Source: Pannonibacter indicus (GTDB lineage: Bacteria > Pseudomonadota > Alphaproteobacteria > Rhizobiales > Stappiaceae). From it: DNA of 64,000 nt. The notes beneath the pieces are model-generated. The model worked only from the letters and a program-made list of their open reading frames with translations. It had not been told where the DNA came from and did no database searches. The translations under genes were made by a program, and so were the position numbers. Location: contig NZ_LIPT01000002.1 of NCBI RefSeq assembly GCF_001418225.1, forward strand, positions 496,001 to 560,000, given 5' to 3'. Below, piece by piece: positions 45,827 through 54,751 of the stretch; the first letter of the stretch is position 1, and every line of letters starts with the position of its first letter.

Positions 45827-46888
45827 TCAGTCGATTTTGGCAAGGTGGGATTTGACCGCAAGGCCGGAGGTCAGCGCCGTCAGCAGGGCGACGATGAAGA
45901 CAATGCCGGCCACTCCGAAGTAGCCCGGCGTGCCGACCGCCACGGAGCCGAACAGCGCCGACATCTGGTCGGCACCGGCCATGCCGGACGTTTGCCGGGT
46001 GAAGGCTTCCAGCAGAATGAAGCAGAAGGAAGCGGCAAGCCCGCCAGCTATTCCCCCCTTGAGACCCAGCACGAGGAAGTGGCGCTGGAACTCGCGGGCG
46101 ATGAAGCCGTCACTGGCGCCGACGAAATGCAGCACGGACACAACGTCGCGGTTTCCGGCCATGGCCGCACGGGTGGCGAAGATCACGCTGAGCACCATGG
46201 AAAACAGCACCAGCGCCAGGATGCCGAAGCCCCCGGCCACCACGGCCCCGGCCATGGCGGCCAGGCGGGAGGTCCAGATGCTGTGATCATCAAGGCTGGC
46301 GCCGCGCACGTTCTGTTCGATCGACTGCTTCAGCGCCGGAAGATCCAGCTCCTGCGGATTGCTGACGGTCACCTGGATCAGGCGCGGCACGGGCAGCGTT
46401 TCGAGGTCGAGGCCTGCGCCGAGCCAGGGCTGCAGCAGCTGGCGGGTTTCCTCGTCCGACAGGGCGCGCACCGTGCCGATGCCGGGAAACTCCTGCGTCA
46501 GCGCCACGGCCTTGTCGATCTCGCGCAGCATGTCGACCCCGTCGGCGGGGCGGATCTGCACGGTCACCTCCCGCACGAGGTCATTGCTCCAGTCATGCGC
46601 CGCCTCCCAGACGACAGAGACGGAGCCGACGGTGAGGCAGGCCAGAAAACTCATGATGGCGACGACGAGCGTCAGGGCGCGTCCGGCCACGGACTGGGAC
46701 GGCACGATGGCCGCTGACGGCCGCAGGCGTGCGTCCTGCCCGCCTGCCGCAGCTTTGGCCTTGCCGCGCAGGGACAGCTTCAGCGAAGGGCGCGGCAGCT
46801 TGGGCCGGCTCTTCTGCTGTCGCGGCGCCTTAGCGCCGGTCTTCTTTGGTGGCGGGGCCTTGGATGCCATGCGCGGTGCCTTCCCCAT
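45827..46888 (-). CDS. ftsX: Cell division protein FtsX
   Basis: Membrane partner of FtsE; in other bacteria the complex controls periplasmic peptidoglycan hydrolases at the septum. 353 residues: a basic, Lys/Pro-rich cytoplasmic start, helix 1 (GRALTLVVAIMSFLACLTVGSVS), a periplasmic loop, then three C-terminal helices with the FtsX-type VGASDGFIAREFQRHF block. It starts 4 bases after ftsE; ATG 46870 (AAGG upstream) is an alternative. Confidence 0.93.
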   Translation of the reverse strand: MGKAPRMASKAPPPKKTGAKAPRQQKSRPKLPRPSLKLSLRGKAKAAAGGQDARLRPSAAIVPSQSVAGRALTLVVAIMSFLACLTVGSVSVVWEAAHDWSNDLVREVTVQIRPADGVDMLREIDKAVALTQEFPGIGTVRALSDEETRQLLQPWLGAGLDLETLPVPRLIQVTVSNPQELDLPALKQSIEQNVRGASLDDHSIWTSRLAAMAGAVVAGGFGILALVLFSMVLSVIFATRAAMAGNRDVVSVLHFVGASDGFIAREFQRHFLVLGLKGGIAGGLAASFCFILLEAFTRQTSGMAGADQMSALFGSVAVGTPGYFGVAGIVFIVALLTALTSGLAVKSHLAKID

Positions 46889-46892
46889 GCCC

Positions 46893-47552
46893 TCAGTCAA
46901 AAATGGACAGGCGCCCGTCCGCCAGAACCATCCGGCGCGCCTCGACCTGTTCAAGCAGGGTGATGTCGTGGGTGGCAATCACGACGGATGTGCCAAGCCT
47001 GTTGAGTTCAATGAACAGCCGCAACAGCCTGCGGGCAAGGGGAGGGTCGACGTTTCCCGTCGGCTCATCCGCCAGCAGCATGTCCGGCCGGGTGATCAGT
47101 GCCCGTGCGATGGCCGCGCGCTGCTTTTCACCGCCCGAGAGAACCGGCGGCAGCACATGCATGCGCTCGCCCAAGCCCACCCATTTCAGCAGTTCCACCA
47201 CGTCCGAGCGGTAACTCGCTTCTTCCTTGCCCAGAACGCGCAGCGGCAGAGCGACATTTTCGTAAGTCGTCAGATGGTCCAGCAGCCGGAAATCCTGAAA
47301 CACCACGCCGATACGGCGGCGCAGCTCCGGCAGTTCCTTCTTGGCGATGGTGGCCATGTCCCGGTTGAACACGCGAATGAGGCCGCGCGTGGGCCGCAGC
47401 GACAGAAACAGCAAGCGGATCAGCGTTGTCTTGCCCGCGCCGGAGGGCCCGGTCAGGAACTGAAACGACTGCGGCTCGATGCTGAATGTCAGGTCGCGCA
47501 AGATTTCCGGCCCCATGCCGTATCTCAGCCCGACGTTCTCGAAACGGATCAC
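46893..47552 (-). CDS. ftsE: Cell division ATP-binding protein FtsE
   Basis: ABC-type ATPase that energises FtsX. 219 residues, all motifs intact: Walker A GPSGAGKTT (35-43), Q-loop in FQDFRLLDHLT, signature LSGGEKQR, Walker B LLADEPTGNVD and the switch His in ATHD. First gene of the leftward ftsE-ftsX-ydcF-like-plsC group. A CtrA-type box lies 42 bases upstream of its start codon. Confidence 0.97.
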   Translation of the reverse strand: MIRFENVGLRYGMGPEILRDLTFSIEPQSFQFLTGPSGAGKTTLIRLLFLSLRPTRGLIRVFNRDMATIAKKELPELRRRIGVVFQDFRLLDHLTTYENVALPLRVLGKEEASYRSDVVELLKWVGLGERMHVLPPVLSGGEKQRAAIARALITRPDMLLADEPTGNVDPPLARRLLRLFIELNRLGTSVVIATHDITLLEQVEARRMVLADGRLSIFD

Positions 47553-47593
47553 GCAAAACCTCCGTGGACGGCGCTTACCCTAGAGCCATCCCT

Positions 47594-47608
47594 TTAACGC
47601 TTCATTAA
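47594..47608. promoter_or_regulatory. CtrA-type box in the ftsE / zinc-ribbon divergent promoter
   Basis: Exact TTAA-N7-TTAA (centre CGCTTCA). 42 bases from the ftsE start and about 140 from the start of the zinc-ribbon gene. The same 42-base distance is seen for the box at 32919-32934. CtrA control of cell-division genes is known in alphaproteobacteria; here it is predicted. Confidence 0.65.
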
Positions 47609-47749
47609 ACATATGAATGTCCTCTGGACCAGAATTGGGGGCGCTCTGACGCAGGTCTTCCCCCCAATTCAGCACCGGACTGCTATCATCCGCGTCATGG
47701 ATGGCGCCATCAAGGCCCAGCGAGGCCGTGGAGCGAGGGTCTCCCAAAC

Positions 47750-48736
47750 ATGAAGATCACCTGTCCGGACTGCGATACTTCCTATGACATCAAGCCGGAA
47801 ATGGTTGGCCCGGAAGGGCGCAGCGTGAAATGTGCACGCTGCGGAAACCGCTGGTTCATCAGCCCGCGCAAGGAAGAAATCCCCGCGCCTGCCTCTCCGG
47901 CTGCCTCTGCCGGAGGCGCTGCAAAGCCTGCCATGGCCATCGAGGATGAGCCGGAGACAGACGAGGATGAAGCGGCATGGGTGGAGGATGCCACGGAGGA
48001 AGAAGCCCTTGCCAAGGTGCGCGCGTTTGAGGACGATGAGCCCGAACCTGCCAAAGGATCTGTGGATACTCAGGGTAAATCAAAGAATGGTAGAGATGCG
48101 CCGCCGGAATACCCAGATGTAGTGGCCTCCGATGCAAATGATGAAACGGACGAGAAGGAAAATGCTCGCCGTACGATTGACATTGAGTCCCTTGCCAAGC
48201 GTAAGAAGATCAAGGTTAACACGAAAAAACCCAAGCGGGAGCGTGACTGGTCATTCCTGACCCGTCACGTGACGGTGAACAACCTGCGCCGCGCCGGCGG
48301 CCTTTTGATCTTTCTTGCAGCAGCGGGATTCAGCACGCTCATCTTTACGAACCGCCAGTTCGTGGTCAAGCACGTTCCGGACCTTGCCAGTCTGTTCGAC
48401 ATGATGGGACTTCCTGTGAACTTGCGCGGACTTGAGTTCCGTGATTTGAGAACATTCAGGGAAGTCGACGAGGGGACCATCGTTCTGGTTGTCGAGGGGA
48501 CAATCCAGAGCGTATCGGAACAGCCTGCCGCAGTACCCGCGGTGCGCCTGTCGCTGCGAAGCGAGGATCATCAGGAGATTTATGCCTGGACCCTCGAGCC
48601 GCGTGCGGTGGCATTGGAGCCGGGCGCGAACACGCGCTTCAGGACCAGGCTGACAGATCCTCCTGCAGACGCAGCAGATATTCAGGTCCGCTTTGTGGAC
48701 CGCCGTTCAGGACAAGCAGCAGAAGCAACAAGATGA
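47750..48736 (+). CDS. Zinc-ribbon (MJ0042-type) membrane protein
   Basis: 328 residues. The N-terminal zinc ribbon MKITCPDCDTSYDIKPEMVG..VKCARCGNRW has four Cys in two C-x-x-C pairs (about 5, 8, 28, 31). An acidic linker follows, then a Lys/Arg-rich stretch (about 145-165), one membrane helix (about 182-202) and a C-terminal domain of the DUF3426/FxLYD-like beta type. Function unknown. The DNA encoding the linker and basic stretch (about 48060-48260) is lower in GC than the flanks. It overlaps hpt by 4 bases, so the two are coupled. Confidence 0.87.
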   Translation: MKITCPDCDTSYDIKPEMVGPEGRSVKCARCGNRWFISPRKEEIPAPASPAASAGGAAKPAMAIEDEPETDEDEAAWVEDATEEEALAKVRAFEDDEPEPAKGSVDTQGKSKNGRDAPPEYPDVVASDANDETDEKENARRTIDIESLAKRKKIKVNTKKPKRERDWSFLTRHVTVNNLRRAGGLLIFLAAAGFSTLIFTNRQFVVKHVPDLASLFDMMGLPVNLRGLEFRDLRTFREVDEGTIVLVVEGTIQSVSEQPAAVPAVRLSLRSEDHQEIYAWTLEPRAVALEPGANTRFRTRLTDPPADAADIQVRFVDRRSGQAAEATR

Positions 48737-49296
48737 AGCCGGTGATCCATACCCTTTACGATGAAGCCGAGATCGCCGCACGGGTTGAGAGCCTTGCCCG
48801 CGAAGTGGCTTCTTCCCGTCCGCATCAGCTGCTGGTCGTGGCTGTGCTCAAGGGCAGCTTCATCTTTGCCGCCGACCTGGTGCGTGCCATGCACCGTGCG
48901 GGTCTGGAACTCGAAATGGAGTTCATGCATTTATCCAGCTACGGGGCAGGGACCGTAAGCTCTGGAAATGTTCAGGTTCTGCGTGACGTTGAAAGTCTTG
49001 TTAAGGATCGCGATATCATATTGGCGGATGATATTCTGGAATCCGGACGTACCCTGAAGTTCGCCAAGGACAGGCTTCTTGAAAGGGGCGCGCGTTCGGT
49101 CAAGGTCGCCGCACTGCTGGACAAGCCGCATCACAGAAAGGCCGATATTCAGGCTGACTATGTGGGCTTCAATTGTCCGGACAGGTTTGTGGTGGGCTAC
49201 GGGATGGACATGGGGCACGCCTGGCGGCAGTTGCCCTTCATCGGGTATGTGGCCGGGGAAGAGGCTACACCCCCTCGCGAAACAACGGGAGTGTGA
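48733..49296 (+). CDS. hpt: Hypoxanthine phosphoribosyltransferase
   Basis: Purine salvage: hypoxanthine (and often guanine) plus PRPP to IMP/GMP. 187 residues. The PRPP loop is IILADDILESGRTLKF, VLKGSFIFAADLVRAM is the N-terminal PPi loop, and DRFVVGYGMDMGHAWRQLP is the base-binding end. Coupled to the zinc-ribbon gene by overlap and 1 base from cpdR, so the three form one operon. Confidence 0.93.
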   Translation: MKPVIHTLYDEAEIAARVESLAREVASSRPHQLLVVAVLKGSFIFAADLVRAMHRAGLELEMEFMHLSSYGAGTVSSGNVQVLRDVESLVKDRDIILADDILESGRTLKFAKDRLLERGARSVKVAALLDKPHHRKADIQADYVGFNCPDRFVVGYGMDMGHAWRQLPFIGYVAGEEATPPRETTGV

Positions 49297-49297
49297 T

Positions 49298-49693
49298 ATG
49301 GCCCGGATTCTTCTGACGGAAGATGACGAGGCGGTTCGCAGCTTTGTGAAACGCGCCCTTGAACTGGATGGCCACACCGTCTGCGCCTCGGAAGATGGCG
49401 GAGCAGCGCTGGAAACGCTTGTTCGCGAGAGAGGCAGCTTCGATCTGCTGCTGTCCGACATCAAGATGCCGGTGATGGATGGCATCGCCCTAGCGCTGGC
49501 CACCGCCCGCGACTGGCCGAGCCTGCCGATCCTGCTGATGACCGGTTTTGCCGATCAGCGTGAACGGGCCAACGGCCTCGACGAGCTGGTGCATGATGTC
49601 ATCACCAAGCCTTTCTCGCTGGCTGATATCCGTCAGGCCGTGCGTGACGCCATTCATGGCGTCGTCCGCGAACAGCGCCGCCTGTCAGCCTGA
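49298..49693 (+). CDS. cpdR: Response regulator CpdR
   Basis: Single-domain receiver. In Caulobacter unphosphorylated CpdR primes the ClpXP protease for degradation of cell-cycle proteins including CtrA, and the CckA-ChpT phosphorelay switches it off. 131 residues: acidic pocket EDD (8-10), phosphoacceptor D54 (LLLSDIKMP), Thr in LLMTGFADQ, Lys in ITKPF. No output domain. GGGAG precedes ATG 49298. The next feature is a strong terminator. The CtrA-type box at 47594 lies at the head of this operon. Confidence 0.88.
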   Translation: MARILLTEDDEAVRSFVKRALELDGHTVCASEDGGAALETLVRERGSFDLLLSDIKMPVMDGIALALATARDWPSLPILLMTGFADQRERANGLDELVHDVITKPFSLADIRQAVRDAIHGVVREQRRLSA

Positions 49694-49740
49694 GCGGTCA
49701 ATCTTCTGTCTTACTGGACGCGGCAGCTCTGGTGTGTGTG

Positions 49741-49769
49741 AACCCGGCGTTTTCGCCGGGTTTTATTTT
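49741..49769 (+). terminator. Intrinsic terminator of the zinc-ribbon gene-hpt-cpdR operon
   Basis: 9-bp stem AACCCGGCG/CGCCGGGTT, TTTT loop, then TTTTATTTT, 48 bases after the cpdR stop. Confidence 0.93.
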
Positions 49770-49913
49770 GGGCGCTCTGCGCTGCTGCACCTGAGAGCCC
49801 CCAAAGATACCCAGGAGATACCCGCCGAAAGGCGAGTGGAAAAAGCGGCTGCCACCGTCTAGCTTTTGCGTTGCAAAAACCCAATGCCGCAAAGACCCGC
49901 AGGAGGACCGCCC

Positions 49914-50804
49914 GTGACCGCAAGCTTCAAGCCCCGCCGCTCGGCACTCTACATGCCCGGCTCCAACGGCCGGGCACTGGAAAAGGCGCGCAGCCTCGGC
50001 GTGGACTGCCTGCTGCTGGATCTGGAAGATGCCGTGGCGCCCGATGCCAAGGAAGCCGCCCGCCAGCAGGTCTGTGAGGCCGTGACGGCCGGTGCCTTTG
50101 CTGGGCGCGAGGCGGTGATCCGCATCAACGGGCTTGATACCCAATGGGGCGAGGCGGATCTGGAGGCGGCGATTGCCGCAGCCCCCGATGCCATCCTCCT
50201 GCCCAAGGTTTCGTCCCTTGCCGATGTGGAACGGGTGGCGCACCGGCTGAAGCTGGCAGGTGCCCCTGCCTCCGTGAAGCTCTGGGCGATGATGGAAACG
50301 CCGCTCGCCATGCTGCATGCGGCCAGCATTGCCTCGGCGGGACGGGACCCGGAAACACGCCTCACCTGCTTCGTCATGGGCACAAATGATCTGGCCAAGG
50401 AAACCCGCGCCCGCCTGCTGCCGGGCCGGGCCGTGATGATGCCCTGGCTGATGACCTGCGTGGCCGCAGCAAGGGCGGGCGGGCTTGATATCCTTGACGG
50501 TGTCTACAACGATTTCAACGATCTGGACGGTTTTGCCGCTGAATGCGCGCAAGGGGCGGAGATGGGCATGGACGGCAAGACGCTGATCCATCCCAAGCAG
50601 ATCGAGGCTTGTCACGCTGCCTTTTCGCCCTCGGAGGCGGAAATCGCCTGGGCGCAGAAGATCAACGATGCCTTCGCCCTGCCGGAAAATGCCAGCAAGG
50701 GGGCGATCCAGATCGACGGCAAGATGGTGGAGCGGCTGCATGCGGACATGGGGTTGAGGGTGCTGGCCATTGCCAAAGCCATGGCGGCATCCGCGCAGGA
50801 ATGA
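49914..50804 (+). CDS. HpcH/HpaI-family CoA-ester lyase (CitE-like)
   Basis: TIM-barrel lyase related to citrate lyase beta and malyl-CoA/citramalyl-CoA lyases; cleaves or forms a 3-hydroxyacyl-CoA C-C bond with Mg2+. 296 residues. Seen: RRSALYMPGSNGRALEKA, LLLDLEDAVAPDAK (metal and substrate residues), VIRINGLDT, WAMMETPLAMLHA, GTNDLAKE and GKTLIHPKQIEACHAAF. Malyl- versus citramalyl-CoA specificity cannot be set from sequence. The start is GTG 49914 with AGGAGG 7 bases upstream. Confidence 0.9.
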   Translation: MTASFKPRRSALYMPGSNGRALEKARSLGVDCLLLDLEDAVAPDAKEAARQQVCEAVTAGAFAGREAVIRINGLDTQWGEADLEAAIAAAPDAILLPKVSSLADVERVAHRLKLAGAPASVKLWAMMETPLAMLHAASIASAGRDPETRLTCFVMGTNDLAKETRARLLPGRAVMMPWLMTCVAAARAGGLDILDGVYNDFNDLDGFAAECAQGAEMGMDGKTLIHPKQIEACHAAFSPSEAEIAWAQKINDAFALPENASKGAIQIDGKMVERLHADMGLRVLAIAKAMAASAQE

Positions 50805-50840
50805 TATGCCGGAGCAGTTCTTGTTCCTGGAAAGATTGCC

Positions 50841-51044
50841 ATGAAACTCTACCGCTTCATCACCGGCCCCGACGACAGCCAGTTCTGCCACCGGGTCACG
50901 CAGGCCCTCAACAAGGGTTGGGAGCTGGCCGGTGCGCCGCAGCTGACCTTTGATGCCACCCGCGGCATTGTCGTCTGCGGTCAGGCCGTGACCAAGGAAG
51001 TGCCGGGCGATTACACCCCGGATATCAAGCTCGGCGACTACTGA
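50841..51044 (+). CDS. DUF1737 small protein
   Basis: 67 residues, matching the DUF1737 type: MKLYRFITGPDDSQFCHRVTQ-x-LNKGWELAG, TFD, GQAVTKEV. Cytosolic, no known function. It follows the CoA-ester lyase by 36 bases and precedes the MFS gene by 8 bases, so probably one transcript. Confidence 0.85.
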   Translation: MKLYRFITGPDDSQFCHRVTQALNKGWELAGAPQLTFDATRGIVVCGQAVTKEVPGDYTPDIKLGDY

Positions 51045-51052
51045 GCCGCTTG

Positions 51053-52411
51053 ATGAGCACCGCAGGGCGGAAGACACGGGCTGCCGGCGTCGCCGGCTGG
51101 GTTCTCTTCGATTGGGCAGCCCAGCCCTTCTTCACACTGGTGACGACCTTCGTCTTCGCGCCCTATTTTGCCTCCGCCCTTGCCGCCACCCCGGCGGAAG
51201 GGCAGGCCCTCTGGGGCTATGCCACCTCGGCGGCGGGGCTTGCCATTGCGCTGCTCGCCCCGTTTCTTGGCTGCGTTGCCGATGCAGGCGGGGCACGCAA
51301 GCCGTGGATCGCGGCATTGACGGTGCCTTACGTGCTGTCCTGCCTTGCCCTGTGGTGGGCCGTTCCCGGCACCGGCTACGGCATGGCCGTGGCGCTGGCG
51401 GGCTATGCGCTGGGCACGCTCGCCATCGAGTTTGCCACGGTCTTCAACAATTCCATGATGGGCTCGCTGGTGGCGCGTGACAGGCTCGGCCGCCTGTCGG
51501 GCGCAGGCTGGGCGGTCGGCTATCTGGGCGGCCTGATCAGCCTCGTCATCGTGCTCGGCTTCATGGCGGCCAATCCGGAAACGGGCAAGACCCTGCTGGG
51601 TGCGGACCCGCTGTTCGGGCTTGATCCGGCCGCGCGCGAGGGGGACAGGGCATCGGGGCCGTTCTCGGCGCTGTGGTTCCTCGTCTTCGTGCTGCCGATG
51701 TTCCTTTTCACGCCCGATGAGCCGCGCCGCATGGGGGTGAGGGCTGCTGTCCGGCAGGGCCTTGCTTCCCTGCGCCGCAGCCTTGCAGACGTGCTGCAGG
51801 TGCCCGGCATGGCGCGGTTCCTCATCGCCAACATGCTTTACAACGACGGGCTGGTGGCGCTGTTCGCCTTTGGCGGCATTTATGCGGCCGGTGTGCTCGG
51901 CTGGGGCACGATCCAGATCGGCACCTTCGGCATCCTGCTCACCATCACCGGCACCATCGGAGCGCTGACCGGCGGCTGGCTGGACGACCTTATTGGTTCC
52001 CGCAAGGTCATTCTGGGGGCGCTTGGCGGTCTCATCCTGTGCGGCCTCGGCCTTGTTTCGGTGGACCGGGACACGGTGTTCTTCGTCTTCGATGTGACGC
52101 CTGCAGCCCCCGGTGCCCTGTTCGGGTCCCTGCCGGATCTGATGTTCCTGGTGCTCGGCGGCTGTATCGGCGCGCTGGCGGGACCGTTGCAGTCGGCGGC
52201 GCGCAGCCTTCTGGTGCATCTGGCACCGGAGGGCCGTCAGGGCCAGTTCTTCGGTCTTCTTGCGCTGTCGGGCAAGGTGACCAGCTTCCTTGCGCCGCTG
52301 GCCGTCGCCCTTGTCACCACAGCCACCGCCAGTCAGGCGGCAGGCATGGCGGTGATCCTCGTGTTCTTTGCCGGCGGGGCTTTCGTTCTTGCAGGTCTGA
52401 AGCCGCGCTGA
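51053..52411 (+). CDS. MFS transporter, UMF1/Atg22-like
   Basis: 452 residues, about twelve helices. It begins GVAGWVLFDWAAQPFFTLVTTFVFAPYFA, the start of UMF1-family (BtlA/Atg22-like) major-facilitator proteins, which include presumed amino-acid or solute exporters. A conserved D-W in helix 1 and FNNSMMGSL in helix 4 agree. Substrate unknown. TTG 51050 directly precedes the ATG used. Ends at a hairpin shared with the convergent chemoreceptor gene. Confidence 0.87.
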   Translation: MSTAGRKTRAAGVAGWVLFDWAAQPFFTLVTTFVFAPYFASALAATPAEGQALWGYATSAAGLAIALLAPFLGCVADAGGARKPWIAALTVPYVLSCLALWWAVPGTGYGMAVALAGYALGTLAIEFATVFNNSMMGSLVARDRLGRLSGAGWAVGYLGGLISLVIVLGFMAANPETGKTLLGADPLFGLDPAAREGDRASGPFSALWFLVFVLPMFLFTPDEPRRMGVRAAVRQGLASLRRSLADVLQVPGMARFLIANMLYNDGLVALFAFGGIYAAGVLGWGTIQIGTFGILLTITGTIGALTGGWLDDLIGSRKVILGALGGLILCGLGLVSVDRDTVFFVFDVTPAAPGALFGSLPDLMFLVLGGCIGALAGPLQSAARSLLVHLAPEGRQGQFFGLLALSGKVTSFLAPLAVALVTTATASQAAGMAVILVFFAGGAFVLAGLKPR

Positions 52412-52419
52412 AACGGCAA

Positions 52420-52444
52420 CAGCCCCGGCGGCTTGCCGGGGCTG
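52420..52444. terminator. Hairpin between convergent MFS and chemoreceptor genes
   Basis: 10-bp perfect stem CAGCCCCGGC/GCCGGGGCTG, 5-base loop. Only short T stretches follow on each strand, so it is probably a bidirectional but weak terminator. Confidence 0.7.
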
Positions 52445-52471
52445 CGTGTTTGAGCTGGATGCTGCGGCCGG

Positions 52472-54568
52472 TCAGGCACTCTGGCGGATATCTCTCAGGA
52501 ACTGCTCCACTTCCTGCCGCAGCTCGCTTGCTTCCTGCTGGAGGATCGCGGCCGAGGAGCTGACCCTGCGGGCCGTTTCGCCGGTTTCGTTGGCCGAAGC
52601 GGACACGGCGACGATGTTGCGAGTCACTTCCTGTGTGCCGTTGGAGGCTTCCTGGATGTTGCGGGCGATTTCGGTGGTCGCCAGGCCCTGCTGGTCCACG
52701 GATACCTGGATGCTGCCGGAGATTTCGTTGATCTGCTCGATGGTCGAGGAGATCTCCTGAATGGCCTTCACCGCATTGGCCGTTTCCGACTGGACCGACT
52801 GGATCTGGCTGGAGATTTCCTCCGTCGCCTTGGCGGTCTGGTTGGCCAGTTCCTTCACTTCCGCTGCCACGACCGCAAATCCGCGGCCGGCCTCGCCGGC
52901 ACGGGCCGCCTCGATGGTGGCATTGAGGGCGAGAAGGTTGGTCTGCTCGGCAATGGCCTGGATCAGCGCCACCACCTCATTGATGCGGCTGGCGGCATCG
53001 GCCAGTGCTTCGATCTTGCCATTGGTGGCCTGTGCCTGATGCACGGCCTGACTGGCGATCCCGGCGGACTGTTCCATCTGGCGGCGGATTTCCGAAACGG
53101 AGGCCAGCAGCTCTTCGGCAGCAGACGCAACAGCTTCCACGTTGGCAGCCGCTTCCTCGGAGGCGGCCGCAACGGCGGTGCTCTTGGCGCTGGTGTCGTC
53201 TGCGCCCACCGTCAGCACGTTGGAAGCATTGTTGAGGTCGTCGACGAGGCTTGAGACCGTCGTGGTGAGCTTTGAAATGCGGGCGTCGAAGGACTGGGAC
53301 AGATCGCGGACAGCCTCGGCGCGCAGGATGCGCTGGCGCTGCTGTTCTTCCTGCTCGGCCACCAGCTCTTCAGCCTGCTTCGCTTTCTCCCGGAAGATCT
53401 CGAGTGCCTGATTGATGTGGCCGATCTCGTCACCGCGCTCCTTGTCCGGAATGGTGATGTCGTAGCGCTGGTCGATCAGGGCGTTGATGGTGGTGACGGC
53501 CCGTTCCAGCGGACGGCGGACGATGCGGTTGCTGAAGAACATGACCGCGATGGCGAGGACCGCCAGCAGGATCACGCCAATGCCAAGGATGGTGTAGATG
53601 ATCTGCGTTGAGGCGGCATTCACCGTTGCCATGGGCACACTGACCACGACGGCCATGGTGGCACCGGTGTTGCCGATGGCAACCGGGCGGACGATGTTGA
53701 TCATGTCTCCGCCAGCCGATTCTGCGTAGGCAGTGTAGGAGAAGGGCTGGGCCGATTTGACCGCATTGAGAACCTGCGCGCCGAAGGCCGCCTCTTGAGA
53801 TCCCTTGGCTTCAGTCCAGGGCTTGCCCAGAAGAGCCGGATCCGTGTTGGCGATCCAGACCCCGGCCTGGGACAGAAGATTCACCTGGCCGGTGCCCATC
53901 GGCTTCTGGGAAGACAGGGTTTTCGTCAGATCGGTGAGGAGAAGGTCGCCACCGGTCACGCCGATGACCTTGCCGCCATCGCGGATTGGGGTGCTGAAGG
54001 AAATGCCAGTCATGACAACACCATCGGTTTCCCAGGTGTAGGGTTCCGTGGCGAAGTCCTTGCCGGTCCTGTAGGAGACATGGAACCAGTCGCCCTCAGG
54101 CGATGGCTTGAGTGGCGGAATGGGACTGAACTCGACCTTGCCCTGGTTCCGGTAGAAATAGGGGCGCCAGACCCCGGCCTCGTCGTGCCCGGGCTGGCCT
54201 TCGAATTCGGCGTCACGCCCGTCCAGATTGTTGTCGGGAACCATGCCCCAGGTGCCGGCCATGTTGGGGTGGGTCTGCATCGCATCCTGCAGAATGTTGG
54301 TCCAGGCCTGCCTGTCGACTGGTCCGCTGCGCTTCAGCGCATTGAGGGCATTGCCGAGACCTTGCGCGGGCAGAAGACCTTCCTCGATCACCCGTGCAAC
54401 ATACTCGGCCTGTTCCTGCGCAATGGCTTCCACTTGCTGAATGGCAAGCTGCTGCGTTGCTGAGGTGGCCTGATATCCAATGACACCAATTCCAACAGCA
54501 AGGACTCCGGCCAGCGCAGTCACGCTGACGGCCGCAAGCTTGGTTGCGATCTTTGCCTGTTTCAACAT
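52472..54568 (-). CDS. Methyl-accepting chemotaxis protein with dCache-like sensor
   Basis: Transmembrane chemoreceptor that signals to CheA/CheW. 698 residues: helix 1 (about 10-32), a long periplasmic double-Cache-like sensor (about 35-320, with PDNNLDGRDAE, HVSYRTGKDF, GVTGGDLLL), helix 2 (about 322-345), HAMP, and a methyl-accepting domain whose hairpin tip reads EAARAGEAGRGFAVVAAEVK. There is no C-terminal CheR-binding pentapeptide. Ligand unknown. No che genes nearby, so it is an orphan receptor; it shows the cell has a chemotaxis system. Confidence 0.95.
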   Translation of the reverse strand: MLKQAKIATKLAAVSVTALAGVLAVGIGVIGYQATSATQQLAIQQVEAIAQEQAEYVARVIEEGLLPAQGLGNALNALKRSGPVDRQAWTNILQDAMQTHPNMAGTWGMVPDNNLDGRDAEFEGQPGHDEAGVWRPYFYRNQGKVEFSPIPPLKPSPEGDWFHVSYRTGKDFATEPYTWETDGVVMTGISFSTPIRDGGKVIGVTGGDLLLTDLTKTLSSQKPMGTGQVNLLSQAGVWIANTDPALLGKPWTEAKGSQEAAFGAQVLNAVKSAQPFSYTAYAESAGGDMINIVRPVAIGNTGATMAVVVSVPMATVNAASTQIIYTILGIGVILLAVLAIAVMFFSNRIVRRPLERAVTTINALIDQRYDITIPDKERGDEIGHINQALEIFREKAKQAEELVAEQEEQQRQRILRAEAVRDLSQSFDARISKLTTTVSSLVDDLNNASNVLTVGADDTSAKSTAVAAASEEAAANVEAVASAAEELLASVSEIRRQMEQSAGIASQAVHQAQATNGKIEALADAASRINEVVALIQAIAEQTNLLALNATIEAARAGEAGRGFAVVAAEVKELANQTAKATEEISSQIQSVQSETANAVKAIQEISSTIEQINEISGSIQVSVDQQGLATTEIARNIQEASNGTQEVTRNIVAVSASANETGETARRVSSSAAILQQEASELRQEVEQFLRDIRQSA

Positions 54569-54645
54569 CCTGGTACCCCTTCCGACTGCCCGGAATTCTT
54601 GCGTCCAGGCAGGATTCTCCTAGAGGCAGGAAGCGCTGAATCTTG

Positions 54646-54688
54646 TTAAGAAAAAGCTTCCAGAAGCAGACAATTGCCTCTGGAAGCT
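54646..54688 (-). terminator. Intrinsic terminator of purH
   Basis: On the minus strand, a 10-bp stem (AGCTTCCAGA/TCTGGAAGCT) extended by three more pairs after one mismatch, followed by TTTTTCTTAA. It lies about 64 bases beyond the purH stop and separates purH from the chemoreceptor gene. Confidence 0.88.
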
Positions 54689-54751
54689 AAAAATTTTTCC
54701 AACTATTTGGCGCCGAAGCAACTTGCGGTGGTTTTTACAGCGGGCTTACTC

